Below are positions 53,051 to 64,000 of a stretch of DNA of 64,000 nt, one piece after another; the stretch's first letter is position 1; each line of letters starts with the position of its first letter. Where the stretch lies: contig CM074862.1 of the NCBI GenBank assembly GCA_037501455.1, positions 86,079,501 through 86,143,500 of the forward strand, read 5' to 3'. The notes beneath the pieces are model-generated. The model worked only from the letters and a program-made list of their open reading frames with translations. It had not been told where the DNA came from and made no database searches. Made by a program: the position numbers and the translations under genes. Source of the stretch: Lantana camara (lineage: Eukaryota; Streptophyta; Magnoliopsida; Lamiales; Verbenaceae).

Positions 53051-55017
53051 TGTTGAAAAACACGAAAGAGTTAAGCAGCGGAAAGTACTGTAACGTTGGG
53101 AATAACAAGAAACTCACTTTAATTGAAGCTTTCTTGTGATGTTGTTACCTCCTACCAAACACCCTTTAAGCGGAAAGTCCCTCGAACGGTCGGTCCTTCG
53201 AATTAGACTCCAAAGTAGAAGGCCTCCAAAGCGTATCCACACCAGTTCTAGAACACGATCAACCAAGTGAGAATGATAGTTCTATAGCTTGTGTTAATGG
53301 CTTGGGTTTTTCTTTGAAAACTTTTCTTCTAATTTTTCTCAAAAACTTAACACTTCGTGAGTGTTGGTCTAAAGAATAAGAGAAGCACCACCCCTAGTAT
53401 AAATACTAGGATGGTTCGAAAATCCCTAGGGTTCTCAAACCTAGTGGACTTTGTTTTCTTCCTCACTAATTAACTAATTAATTATTTAATTTAATTAGAG
53501 AAAATAAGTTCCCAACTTGCTCTCCAAGTCTTGCAAGAATAACCTTCTCTTTCCTACAATAGAAAGTTGAACTCTTCAACTTTCCTAAAGTTAAAAGTCA
53601 CTACTCAATAAATAAATTAATTCCCAATTAATTATTTATTGGGTTAAGTTTATTTGAGAATAGTCTTAACAATTAATTCATAATTAATTAAAAGACTAAA
53701 ATTGATTAATTACAATTTAATTAATTAATTCTAGAAAAGAATTCACGTGTGAAATAAATCACACGAAATGGGACACGCGTGAAGCCTTGTGTACATGACA
53801 CGTGGCAGCCACGTTGGCCGCGTGACACATGGCATCAGCCTCGTGCTATGTACATTTCGATCAACTATTTTGATCCTTCGTTAATCATATTAACATCCTA
53901 CCATAACTCTCGTGTCCTGGCATTTGTGTGTGACCCTTTAGGTTCATTATTCGATTAGCAGTGACAATAATTAATTAATTCCCTAATTAATTAATCACTT
54001 CACAGATCACACTACCGTAATCTAGCAATGGGTGTGTGACCCCTGGCCGAATAACGAAATGAATCGAAGAACCTTTCAGTCAATGACAATCAGTGAAATA
54101 AGATCCTCCTACGACTCCATCTCTCAATCAAGAACTAAGGCATGGGAATATTCTCAGAGCCCAAATATTCTTGATCTTTAAAGTTAAGTTCGTTTCATAT
54201 CCATTTCGATCTCAATCCTAGAAAACCCTATTTTCTAGATGTCTTGATCTTTTATCCACCTTGGCCAAGGGTTTAATGTTTAATGGACTACGAACAACTC
54301 AATCAGTAAGAGATCATCCTTGTTCTTAACAAGTGTAGGTCCTTTGTTGATTCTACTAATTCTACATATGCCACTTGTGTAATCCCAACATAGGTCGTGG
54401 TTCAGGTGTCTATATGCCGACACCCTTTTGAGCCTATATCAAATATTGCAGAGTTAGCTCATATGAGACATTACAGAATCTCAAGTCTAAGGATTAATGA
54501 ATCACGTCATTGACCTGTGAAATATTTCCTAATCTGGAAGTTTCAAGAAACTTCCTTTCCCATTTAAGAATGTTCTCACGCGGGACATCTCAGAGATGAA
54601 GTTCTTGTAACAATCACCCTCATGTATTATGAACGCATCATCATATGCACTTATCACTCCATGAAACTGAGTGATTTTTCAAAAGGACATAATCACACAA
54701 GCAAGTCTCAATAGAGTCAAGGTCGACACTCCCACTGTCTGTCGGACTCTCGACTTGGAGGAGTTTCTAATCCTCGCCTATGGAGTTAAGAACTTGTTTC
54801 ATGTGTCGTTCCCATAACGGCAAAGTTCTTAACGGCCTCATCGGATTAGGGGAGTTCAATACATGCAAAACACAGTCAACCCAAAGAGACATAAATAAGC
54901 ATATAAAGAAGTGATTGCCTATGAACAAAATCATCTTGTTTATTATTCAAAGACTGTTTGTGATTTCACAAGGAAATAGTAAAGCAAACATCTGCTTTAA
55001 GGGCACTATCCCTAACA
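53051..55017 (-). repeat. 5' LTR of the copia element
   Basis: On the minus strand it begins TGTTAGGGATAGTGCCC at 55017 and ends TTTTTCAACA at 53051. 1967 bp. Compared with the 3' LTR and the solo LTR, it lacks about 40 bp next to the GCAGCGGAA sequence (53076-53090). Confidence 0.95.
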
Positions 55018-55657
55018 CTTCCACCATATTGTTTGAAAAGTATATAAGTTGATCAATACATAAATATCAAAAATCAATTGACAATCTAATGAATTTTTAT
55101 AAAATATTATTTCTTTAATATTTTATAAATAAATTAATCATTAAGTACTCCATTAATATTTTGTATAGTTAAATTATATGAGCACGGATACGACGATACG
55201 GATTTTTTTTCTTGAATTTTTTACGGGAGGAATGTCGGACACAATGTCCGACACGACAAAATGATATTTTTAGAAATGTCCGTGCATCATAGGTTAAATT
55301 ACTAATACTTTTAATTGTTCAAGGAGAATATAACTCAAAATATTATAAAAAACTTAATTTATATGTATCAATGGAGTTTTGCTTTCTCATTGCAATTAAT
55401 CGAATAGTAGAAATTATCAATTAAAAATTACATGCGGTGGTTGATGCAATTGAAAAGGTACAATCTTAGGTATAAATGTAAAGCAAAATAGAAATACTTA
55501 CTAAATCGAACTACAATTAGGGAGAAGAAGATGGAGATTTGGGAAAGGGGATAATATTGAAAATGATGATATGCCAAACTCATGGTTTTAAGAGATGGAT
55601 ATTTAGCCCAAAGTAGTTATACTAAAATTGGTGATAATGATATATCAAAAGACCGGC

Positions 55658-55691
<34 letters not shown>

Positions 55692-55904
55692 TATATCAAA
55701 TGCTACAAGTTCTCAATATTATGGAATAGAAAAGAAAAAAATAATAATTATATTGCCATTTTAAATGATGGAATCAAGGTCGGAAATATAGAAAATAGGT
55801 TAGGTACAAAAGTCATAATTTTAAAGGTAAAGAAAACTAAAAATAAATCACAAATTATATTAAAGAAGATCAAACAATATAAGAAATAAAGTATATACAC
55901 TTAA
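55018..55904. other. AT-rich intergenic DNA
   Basis: No gene recognised. It contains a run of about 28 A at 55660-55689. An open frame across it is only an artefact of the poly-A run. Confidence 0.4.
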
Positions 55905-56862
55905 CATAGCATTTTATATGATCTTTTAGGTTTTTGTCTACATTTTGTATATATATATTTTTTTTTTATTAAATAATTTGAAAGTTATAAATTATTACTT
56001 ATGCTTAAAAGCTAACACTAATTGGTCAAATTATTATACACTTTAAATATTTTGTTTTTAGGGTTAATCCCGGTCACCCCCTGTCCTTTGGGGGGTTTTA
56101 CACTTTCCCTCCTATGCTTTGATTTTTAGTATTTACCCCCTTAACCGTTGAAAAATATCACACTTAATCCCTTGTAACAAACTTTAACAAAGCAAATCTG
56201 TACAAAGATGATCTTAAATATGTTGATATTATATATCAGATTGAAGCTCTCGACGCAAGAAATACAACAATGGTCTCGAAATCAAAATCCGACAACCGAC
56301 GAAGCAGAAATCATCGGTTAAAGACAACGCACGACGAACGAAACTTTTGGCGGCTAATAAGGTCGAATGGGGTATGGGCTTTGTTCACCTTGGAGAGACG
56401 AACACGATGGCGATGGTTTTGAAACTTGGTTGCCGTGACGGAGGAGAAATCCACGGTCAAAGGTTTTTAAAAGGGGTCAAGTGTAATATTTTTCAAAGGT
56501 TAGATGAGTAAATGCTAAAAATCAAAGTAAAGAAGGGAAAGTACAAAACCCCCCCAAAGGACAAGGGGACGACCGGGGTTAACCCTTGTATTTATATAAT
56601 AACATAGTTTCAAATATTTTTATTATTTATTTATTTGGATGTTTCTGTAATTCAAATTTTTACTTATTGTGCCTGATTTGAAAGAAAGATTTCATATACA
56701 CATTTTTGTATGTATTTTTTTTCAAAATCAAATTGATTCATTAAAAATATTATTATATTTATTTAATCAAATTAGATAATTTTAATATCCTAATTATTCA
56801 ATAAACGTAATAACTAAATTTATTTAAATAAATTAAATGATAACGCATGTTTATTTCACTAG
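55905..56862 (+). mobile_element. Helitron-like 3' region, second copy, interrupted
   Basis: Collinear with 27910-28290: shared GATCTTTTAGGTT, GAAAGTTATAAATTA, AATTATTATACACTTTAAATA, AACATAGTTTCAAATATTTT. It ends TTCACTAG at 56862. The terminal hairpin is degenerate here. It is interrupted by a MULE MITE at 56061. Confidence 0.45.
56061..56585. mobile_element. Mutator-type MITE with identifiable empty site
   Basis: Inverted ends GGGTTAATCCCGGTC and, inverted on the right, GGGTTAACCCCGGTC extend over about 100 bp (CCTTTGGGGGG and TAAATTACACTTG-type blocks). Flanks TTGTTTTTA (56052-56060) and TTGTATTTA (56586-56594) are a 9-bp duplication with one mismatch. The paralog near 28070-28085 reads straight through as TTTGTTTTTATTTAATAACA, the unoccupied site. 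Confidence 0.88.
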
Positions 56863-58554
56863 TACCACAAAGAGAATTAGTTTTGTTTTGTCACTAAAGA
56901 AATACAATTACTAATAATTGTTTTTAATTTTACAACTATTTCTATTATCTTTCATTTAATTTTAATTACTTAAATTATTTGACCTGTTTCTAAACTTAAT
57001 AAATTCATAATTTTATAAGAATTTATTCATAATGTTAAATTAAATTATATTTTCATTTTACAGGCATCATCGTCCAATAAATAGTACGTATTATTGTTGG
57101 TCCACTCTCTTTGACTTATTTCCTATATATCGTTAAGAATTTTTTTTCAGTTTTCATTTTAATTGTCAAACAATATAGTATGCACTATGCAATAATCTGG
57201 TGAAATATGGGTCCCTTCACACTCGATAACATTGAAACGATACAAGAAAATTAGAATGGTCTCTATACAAAAATGACGCGAAATGGTGAAATATAGTGAA
57301 CAGAAAGGAAGGAATCAAGAAACTTAATTTCATAGGCTTGAGTTTAGAGGGAAAAAAATGGGGAAAGGGAATATATAATACCTGTCGAATCCCTCCTCTC
57401 CTTTTATTTTCTCATAATTTTAGCTATTGTTCATATTGACATAAACCCCTCATTATATAGGTTCAGAATCCTATGATTTAACTCTTTATTTAGTGGTTTA
57501 CCTAAATCTCCCATAATCTCTTTCCCTCTATTGGAATTTATTCATAAGACTGTTTTATTATTCCACCAAATCATCTCACATATTCGTATTAGAATAAGTA
57601 TTCCTCTACGTATAAATTCTTATGAGCGAGCTTAATCAACAAGCTACCGAATACGCGAACTCTCTTATTATGCTATTGGAGAGATTGATTATGTGTTTTA
57701 GTTAAATTGAGCCCATCATATATATTAAGATAGATAGATAGATAGATATACTTTATCCCACATAATTTATTTATTTAATTTTTAACTATTTAACTGATTT
57801 TTAAAATTCATTTTCTAGTTATATATGAGGGACAAAAATACATATCTTAATCCTTAAGTTTGAATCAAAGTAAATTGAGGAGCATAAGATGTTGACTACG
57901 TGTGCATGGTTTCAAATCAATCATCTTAGTGATGTAATTGAACCTTATCTTGAATAGAAGAGAGCTATCATAGACTTTTCCTTTCTTCAAAAAGCTGTGA
58001 TTAGATTGAAATTATACAGTGTTCTTTCATTGGCTTCTTTCTTTGGGAATTGGGTTCCACCTAATTAATGCATCAACATTACGCACTTTTATGTTCATCT
58101 TTATATCTATATATTTACTAATTTACGTGGGCACGGTGAAATTGAATAGTTATAATTTATAATGTTTTATATATATTACACAATCTATTCGTCTAAAATT
58201 TGAAAATTTATAAATAAACTCATTTCACTATAATTTCATTAAAATTATTCTTAAAAAGTAACTATATTTTACCACATTAATTATTTTTCACGACACCGCA
58301 CATCCTTCTTTATTTATATTAATTATAAAGTTTTTTTAAATGATCAACCCACAATATTAATATTCATGATGATTTTATTTTTTTTCTTGATAAAATATAA
58401 TTAATTCAATAATAATTTCATCGAAATTCTATCAGAATGAGTTCAATTATAATATTTTAAACTTGAAAAGATAGATTATATAATATTTTCATTTAATGTA
58501 ATAAGAATTATAATTAATCAATCTCACAATGAGAATAGAGACAAAGAACCTTAT
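56863..58554. other. AT-rich intergenic DNA
   Basis: No gene or element end recognised. A short GATA microsatellite lies at about 57729-57750. The last bases, CTTAT (58550-58554), are the left flank of the LTR palindrome. Confidence 0.4.
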
Positions 58555-59399
58555 TGATGGGACCAAAACACGCAGGGTCCACGTTTTGACACGTGACGTT
58601 GACAATTGTAGGCACGTGGCCACTTGGTCCCAACTAAGCCACCCTCGACCGCCTTAGCGCTCGTACCACGTTTTGACACGTGGTACCACCGTCACTAGAC
58701 GCGTGACATTCCTTGCGGCTCACACACAAGCGTCGCCCTTGTTTCCGGGGATGCCCTAATTCCCCATTGAAATGAATCCCGAGCGCATAACACCCTCGGT
58801 GAAGGCATTGTCTTGCTAGCGAACCAAGGGGCCAAGTTCCCCCTCATCGTACAGCCTCGGCGAGGATCCCCACTTGGATCCACAAGCCCATCAGGCTCAT
58901 GGTTGACACGAGCGTGCCCCTGGCCTCGTTACCAACCCCCCAAAACGACTCTTTAACACCTCATACACGCCCCCGCACCTGCCATTGCCCGCACCACCTT
59001 TTTCACCAGCTTTTGCACGAGATTCCTCCTAGGTTTCTCCTCATTGCGCCACGTGTTAAGGCGGCATTAGGGCAAGACCACAAAGGGTAAATTACCAAAG
59101 GGTCCCTGACCCTCAACTATAAATAGGGATCTTCATCTCCATTTCTGTAAGCAATCTCTATTACTGCAACTTTGCAATTGCTTGGCGTCATCTTCTCAGA
59201 TCATCATCTGACTTGAGTGTCGGAGAGCCAAACTGGGCATCACCCCCAGTTCCCCCAGCTTGGCTATCTGACCTCTCTTTCTTTGGTGTTTGTCCTAGCA
59301 GGTTGAACCCCCACCTTTTCCGGCGATTGTCACTTGGTTTCCTTACATCAAACAAATTCTAAAGTGATTGGACTCTGTTTCTTATATTCAGACCCATCA
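58555..59399 (+). repeat. LTR A of the palindrome
   Basis: 845 bp, TGATGGGACC to AGACCCATCA, followed by the PBS. TATA box CTATAAATAG at 59117-59126. The U3 has several CACGTG(A/T)/GACACGTG repeats, a motif class recognised by bZIP/bHLH factors. Confidence 0.9.
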
Positions 59400-59421
59400 T
59401 TTTTAGCGCCGTCTGTGGGAA
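59400..59421 (+). other. Primer-binding site between the palindromic LTRs
   Basis: AGCGCCGTCTGTGGGAA directly follows LTR A. This GCGCCGTCTGTGGG-type sequence is the usual PBS region of plant Tat elements. It shows that LTR A is a 5' LTR with a stub of internal sequence. Confidence 0.75.
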
Positions 59422-59456
59422 ACCACTTCCAATCCTTTCTTCCTTTTTGCTAGTAA

Positions 59457-60303
59457 TGGTGGGTCTGAATATAAGAAACAGAGTCAAAGTTACTTTAGAA
59501 TTTGTTTGATGTAAGGAAACCAAGTGACAATTGCCGAAAAAGGTGGGGGTTCAACCTGCTAGGACAAACACCAAAGAAAGAGAGGTCAGATAGCCAAGCT
59601 GGGGGAACTGGGGATGATACCCAGTTTGGCTCTCCGACGCTCAAGTCAGATGATGATCTGAAAAGATGAAGCCAAGCAATTGCAAAGTTGCAGTAATGGA
59701 GATTGCTTACAGAGATGGAGATGAAAGACCCCTATTTATAGTTGAGGGTCAGGGACCCTTTGGTAATTTACCCTTTGTGGTCCTGCCCTAATGCCGCCCT
59801 AACACGTGGCGCAATAAGGAGAAACCTAAGAGGAATCTCCTGCAAAAGCTGGTGAAAAAGGTGGTGCGGGCAATGGCAGGTGCTCGGGCGTGTACGGGGT
59901 GTCAGAAAGCCATTTTGGGGGGTTGGTAACGAGGGTCGGGGGCACGCTCGTGTCAACCATGAGCCTGATGGGCTTGTGGATCCAAGTGGGGATCCTCGTC
60001 GAGGCTGTACGATGAGGGGGAACTTGGCCCTTGGTTTGCTAGCAAGACAATGCCTTCACCGAGGGTGTTATGCGCTCGGAATTCATTTCAATGGGGAATT
60101 AGGGCATCTCCGAAAACAAGGACGATGCTCGTGTGTGAGCCGCAAGGAATGTCACGCGTCTAGTGACGGTGGTACCACGTGTCAAAACATGGTACGAGCG
60201 CGGAGGCGGTCGAGGGTGGCTTGGCTAGGACCAAGTGAGCACATGCCTACAATTGTCGGCGCCACGTGTCAAAACATGGGCCCTGTGTGTTTTGGTCCCA
60301 TCA
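59457..60303 (-). repeat. LTR B of the palindrome (inverted)
   Basis: 847 bp. Its inner end reads TGGTGGGTCTG (a change from TGATGGGTCTG) and its outer end GGTCCCATCA. TATA box on the minus strand at 59731-59741. It differs from LTR A mainly by C/T and G/A changes. Confidence 0.9.
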
Positions 60304-60443
60304 TTTATATATATACGACGAATCTCTAAATTATATTACTCAATAATTATACTTAAATTTTCAAGCGATATACAAATATATACAAATACTTCCTTTTTAT
60401 ATAGTCACGGTGTGTGACAAACTTGAGAAACCCTAGGCAGGAT

Positions 60444-61382
60444 CAGTGGCGAAGCCACGTTCACATGAGGGGGTGCAATTGACCCCCCTCAACTTTTTTT
60501 TTTTTATTAATATATATATATATATATATAAATATATAGATATATGTATGTAATTTTATGAGATTTTTCATTATTGACCCCCCTCGTCAAAGTTAAAATT
60601 AATACTAGTTAGGGTCAATATAGTAAATTGTTAATAATTGAGGCCACACAAATAATATATGAGTTATATGCACCCAACTCTCTTGTGTTATTCGAAATGG
60701 GCGTAAAAACCTCATGTTATACAAAATCTCATAGAAAACCTTGTGTTTTTCTTAATTTTGTATAGAAAACCTTATGACTGGATGCTCGGGTTCAACGAAT
60801 TTTTTTTACAAAAATGTTGTTTTTGTACTTATATGTATGATCTCTTAATTTTTATAATTTCAATTTTGCCTCAATATTCACAAAATTTCTCAAATAGATT
60901 CTAAAATAATTTATTTTAATATGTAACCTTTTACCCATTAATTTCTCTTTAATGTATGTTTTCTACCCACTTTTGATTTATGTATTTCCTTTCATGTTTT
61001 ACTTCCCGATAAGAAGTTTTGTAGTGTTTTCATTCATCATTTATTTCTTGTATGTACCATTTCCAATATTTTCTGTTATATTCTATTATATTTCTTTGCT
61101 ATTTTCTATTTGCAAATATTTTTTGTCTAATTTTTGTTTTTATTTTCGTGAATAAGGGCAACATGTATGACTCAAACAACGTGTGAGGGTTTTTTATGTT
61201 TATTTTTATAAAGCACAGGATTTTTTATGCTAATATTTGAAACATAGGGTTTATCTTGTATTTTCAGTATTTGATAAGGTTTTCTATATATATATATATT
61301 AGTATTATTATTATTATTATTATTATATATGTAGAAAAGCCTAATACGATCTTCCTGAATTAAATTTCTGGCTCTGTCACTG
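60444..61382. mobile_element. hAT MITE copy B
   Basis: Same family as 43626-44824: left end CAGTGGCGAAGCCAC, right end TCTGGCTCTGTCACTG, and the same GGGGGTGCAATTGACCCCCC subterminal block. Flanks GGCAGGAT (60436-60443) and AGTAGGAT (61383-61390) are an 8-bp duplication with two transitions. It lacks the Helitron-like segment of copy A. Confidence 0.85.
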
Positions 61383-62134
61383 AGTAGGATTATCGGGAGG
61401 TATGGTGAAAAAGCTTCCAAACTTTGTCTTCGTTTTGATAGAAAAGAAAAGGTTTTCAGATAATTACGAGTGCGCTCACTTGAATATTAATTTATAAAAG
61501 GTGAAAAAAAGTAAAGGGATTGTCTTTGTTATCTCCCCAAGGTTTGTTAAAATCCTCATTCACTCCCTCATTTTTAGTCCATCCCTACTAACTCCCCAAA
61601 TCAAAGTTTGAATTTTTATTTGCTCCCTAATGGCCTTAATTGAGTGATTAACCCCTAATAACTTAATTGAGTGATTAACTATTAATAATATTACCCACCT
61701 TTATTACTATTATTATTGTTATTGTATATATTTCAACATTGACAACCAGAAAAAATGAAAAGGGGATCGGTGCAGCTTTGAGGAAGAAAGTGTTCTACCG
61801 CCGGTGCCGATTTGAAGACGTTCCCGGTGGGTTTCCGGCGACGACTCCATCTTGCCTAGCGTACCAACCTGTCCCGCAATTTCTCTGCACATTTAGAAGA
61901 TGCCATTCTCTCGCCGATCCCGTCGATGCAATTTACTGTAATCGGCTCCGACGACCTTCGCCGACAAAATGTAGGACTGATTATTGACTCCCCTCGTTGC
62001 TAATCTCAGGCAATTTCTGAATTAATTGTTGCCTCTGTTTCGGCATTAATTGTTGCCCTGAATTAATTCTTTCCTTTCACCATTTTTTAGCTCAATATGC
62101 TGAATTAATTGTTGCCTCAGTTTCGGCATTAGAC

Positions 62135-62677
62135 ATGGGTAGCCCACATGAAGTTGGTGAATGTAGCACACCTGTGCGTCTTCTTAGTGGTATTCGTTAT
62201 AATCACAAATTGCAGGTAATCTCAATTAGGGTCGACTTTAATTTGACCACTTTGAAGACAATTGTATGTGGTTGTTGGCCTGAGGTAAACATGAATGAAT
62301 TAAGATTGACCTACACTGCGCCTCATGCTAAGGATCATGAAGTTAGGTTATTGAGTGATGAAGATGTTTATAACATGATTGATCTACATAAAACGTTCAA
62401 TTTGACATATGTTGATATTAAGGCCACTGATAGGGATGATGAAACCGAGCATATGGGATCGACTGGGTTCAGGTACTTTGTATTTTGCTACAATGTTGTA
62501 TTTTGCTACAATGATGAAACTGACCTGTTGTATTTTGCTACATTATTTTGTTTGGCAGCCTTGTTAGGTACCGAGGAGAAGATGCGAGAACGTCACTTAC
62601 ACCCCAATCTGAGGCTATGGCTTCTAATTCCCGAGATTCGTGGAGTATGGCTTTCAGTTGTGGTGACTTGTGTTTGA
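62135..62677 (+). CDS. MULE-type protein, N-terminal PB1-like region (possible first exon)
   Basis: A 180-codon open frame. Residues about 16-100 read as a small beta-rich domain (LLSGIRYNHKLQVISIRVDF..., then ...VCGCWPEVNMNELRLTY, then VRLLSDEDVYNMIDLH). It resembles the N-terminal 'PB1-like / MuDR N-terminal' region that precedes plant MULE transposase domains. After residue 115 the frame becomes low in similarity and has a duplicated FCYN segment, so the real exon may end near GST (about 62463, a GT follows) and the rest may be intron. No DDE domain is found downstream; instead the tandem array begins. It is probably a fragment. Confidence 0.45.
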   Translation: MGSPHEVGECSTPVRLLSGIRYNHKLQVISIRVDFNLTTLKTIVCGCWPEVNMNELRLTYTAPHAKDHEVRLLSDEDVYNMIDLHKTFNLTYVDIKATDRDDETEHMGSTGFRYFVFCYNVVFCYNDETDLLYFATLFCLAALLGTEEKMRERHLHPNLRLWLLIPEIRGVWLSVVVTCV

Positions 62678-62719
62678 TGTATTGACTTGTGTTTGTTGTG
62701 GTGACTTGTGTTTGTTTTA

Positions 62720-63600
62720 CGAGATATGGCAAATTAGATGCATGTACCAACATATTGATAAGTGTATACGAGATTGTTTTTCAGAAATTATACGAGATAT
62801 TGCCAATTAGGTGCGGTATTCGGCCATTTATGTACGAACATATTGATAAGTGTGTACGAGATTGTTTTCCAGAAATTATACGAGATATGGCAAATTAGAT
62901 GCATGTACCAACATATTGATAAGTGTATACGAGATTGTTTTCCAGAAATTATACGAGATATGGCCAATTAGATGCGGCATTCGGCCATTTATGTACGAAC
63001 ATATTGATAAGTGTGTACGAGATTGTTTTCTAGAAATTATACGAGATATGGCAAATTAGATGCATGTACCAACATATTGATAAGTGTATACGAGATTGTT
63101 TTCCAGAAATTATACGAGATATGGCCAATTAGATGCGGCATTCGGCCATTTATGTACGAACATATTGATAAGTGTGTACGAGATTGTTTTCCAGAAATTA
63201 TACGAGATATGGCAAATTAGATGCATGTACCAACATATTGATAAGTGTATACGAGATTGTTTTTCAGAAATTATACAAGCTATGGCCAATTAGATGCGGC
63301 ATTCGGCCATTTATGTACGAACATATTGATAAGTGTGTACGAGATTGTTTTCCAGAAATTATACGAGATATGGCAAATTAGATGCATGTACCAACATATT
63401 GATAAGTGTATACGAGGTTGTTTTCCAGAAATTATACAAGATATGGCCAATTAGATGCAGCATTCGGCCATTTATGTACGAACATATTGATAAGTGTGTA
63501 CGAGATTGTTTTCCAGAAATTATACGAGATATGGCCGATTAGATACGGCATTCGACCATTTATGTACGAACATATTCACAAGTGTATACGAGATGAAGAA
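62720..63600. repeat. Higher-order tandem array of alternating 88- and 73-bp units
   Basis: CATATTGATA or its variant starts at 62751, 62839, 62912, 63000, 63073, 63161, 63234, 63322, 63395, 63483 and 63571. The spacing is 88, 73, 88, 73, 88, 73, 88, 73, 88, 88. The long unit has GCGGCATTCGGCCATTTATGTACGAA, the short one GCATGTACCAA in its place. A further partial unit reappears at 63935-64000. Unit lengths are not multiples of three, so the staggered 69-residue open frames that run through it are not coding. Confidence 0.93.
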
Positions 63601-63934
63601 AGATGTGTCATCGCAACAAAGGATACGTACAATTACTGAATTAGTACGAATGGTATGCCGTGTGATACTATAATGCATTATTATGTGCTATACGTACTAA
63701 ATGAGATTCGTTAATTGAAGCGTTTGGGACATTGCACCAAGTGATACATACTAGAGTAACATATATGTGGTGGTGCCATGTAGCAATTGAGACACAAATG
63801 CTATTATGGGATCTTATATTACATGCAATGTAATTATGTCACCTTGTTCTACCAACAATGACCACTCATACGACTAAAAGTTGTGTAATTCAGGCTTACG
63901 GGGGGTTGATAGAAGTTTATACGCGGAACTTCTC
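63601..63934. other. Spacer inside the Mutator-like element
   Basis: Non-repetitive sequence between the main array and the resumed unit at 63935. No ORF with recognisable similarity. Confidence 0.4.
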
Positions 63935-64000
63935 AAGAAATTATACGAGATATGGCCGATTAGATGCGGCATTCGGCCATTTATGTACGAACATATTCAT

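Larger units (their letters stand above)
45043..55017 (-). mobile_element. Complete but inactive Ty1/copia retrotransposon
   Basis: Two LTRs of about 2 kb bound an internal region with PBS, gag-pol on the minus strand and PPT. CTTCC flanks both sides (45038-45042 and 55018-55022). Domain order gag, protease, integrase, reverse transcriptase, RNase H is that of copia. Stops in gag, integrase and RT make it nonautonomous. 9975 bp. Confidence 0.96.
58555..60303. mobile_element. Palindromic LTR-PBS-inverted LTR element
   Basis: Two LTRs of the Tat family seen at 3858-4671 face each other: 58555-59399 forward (TGATGGG...CCCATCA) and 59457-60303 inverted. Between them are 57 bp with a primer-binding-site-like sequence. 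The outer flanks CTTAT (58550-58554) and TTTAT (60304-60308) look like one 5-bp duplication, so the pair behaves as one inserted unit whose two outer ends are both U3 ends. The arms are about 90% alike by eye. Confidence 0.82.
61500..64000 (+). mobile_element. Mutator-like element, left part
   Basis: A terminal block with CTCCCC, TACTAACTCCCC and TTGCTCCC phrases (about 61530-61630) resembles both ends of the 32.4-43.3 kb element. A GC-rich leader-like stretch (61740-62000), an ORF with a transposase-like N-terminal part and a long tandem array follow. The right end lies beyond the window. No catalytic domain is visible. Confidence 0.5.

Noticed and set aside
58695..60329. Open frames around the LTR palindrome, some mirror-like
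   Set aside because: Both arms of the palindrome give the same short frames on opposite strands. They lie in U3/R of LTRs and have no similarity.
62689..63639. Series of overlapping 69-residue open frames
   Set aside because: They come from 73- and 88-bp units, each shifting the frame by one, so the frame cycles through the repeat. There is no codon-level conservation.

Overview
The window is nuclear DNA of a flowering plant, most likely a core eudicot. It has GT-AG introns, low GC intergenic DNA, two conserved plant genes, and every major class of plant transposable element. It looks like a small gene island inside a deep nest of transposons. The species cannot be fixed from the sequence alone.

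Region by region. 1-4671 is the 3' part of a Tat-lineage Ty3/gypsy retrotransposon. It ends in a polypurine tract and an 814-bp 3' LTR, and it carries a three-exon antisense gene with a 'putative gypsy type transposon' domain and a coiled-coil tail. 4672-5178 is the end of a hAT-like element. 5559-8181 (+) is a nine-exon gene for protein N-terminal asparagine amidohydrolase (NTAN1). 9014-10996 (-) is a three-exon gene for a CCCH zinc-finger/KH RNA-binding protein, convergent with NTAN1. These two are the only host genes I can support.

11244-14111 holds a hAT-type nonautonomous element with a perfect 8-bp target duplication, two foldback elements and a CACTA end. 14112-17500 is AT-rich with no gene recognised. 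17500-23400 is a nest of LTR relics, including a copia solo LTR (TSD TCTCT) and a second solo LTR. 23401-24020 is a three-copy AT-rich tandem repeat. 24840-27880 is a dead LINE with an 800-bp internal duplication, followed by a Helitron-like 3' end. 28548-31866 is a 3.3-kb chromovirus-type solo LTR in minus orientation.

32435-43265 appears to be one large Pack-MULE-like element. It carries a captured, broken two-exon piece of the gene for ribosomal protein S13 (uS15) and four successive tandem arrays (34.1-37.0 kb). It was later split by a 4.8-kb CACTA element (37702-42483, TSD ATT), which itself holds a MULE-type MITE (37986-39441, 9-bp TSD). 43400-44870 is another LINE fragment, split by a hAT MITE with a perfect 8-bp TSD. 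45043-55017 is a complete but inactivated Ty1/copia element on the minus strand (two 2-kb LTRs, PBS, PPT, TSD CTTCC, gag-pol with several stops). 56061-56585 is a MULE MITE whose empty site survives in the paralogous copy near 28080.

58555-60303 is a palindrome of two LTRs of the same family as the 4-kb LTR, facing each other around a primer-binding site and flanked by a near-perfect TSD. 60444-61382 is a second copy of the 43.6-kb hAT MITE. 61500-64000 is the left part of a Mutator-like element, with an ORF resembling the N-terminal region of MULE transposases and an array of alternating 88- and 73-bp units (161-bp higher-order period).

No defence system, operon or biosynthetic cluster is visible. 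The strongest unusual items are the LTR palindrome, the S13-capturing MULE-like element, the 88/73 higher-order array, and the places where the window holds its own 'empty sites' for insertions.
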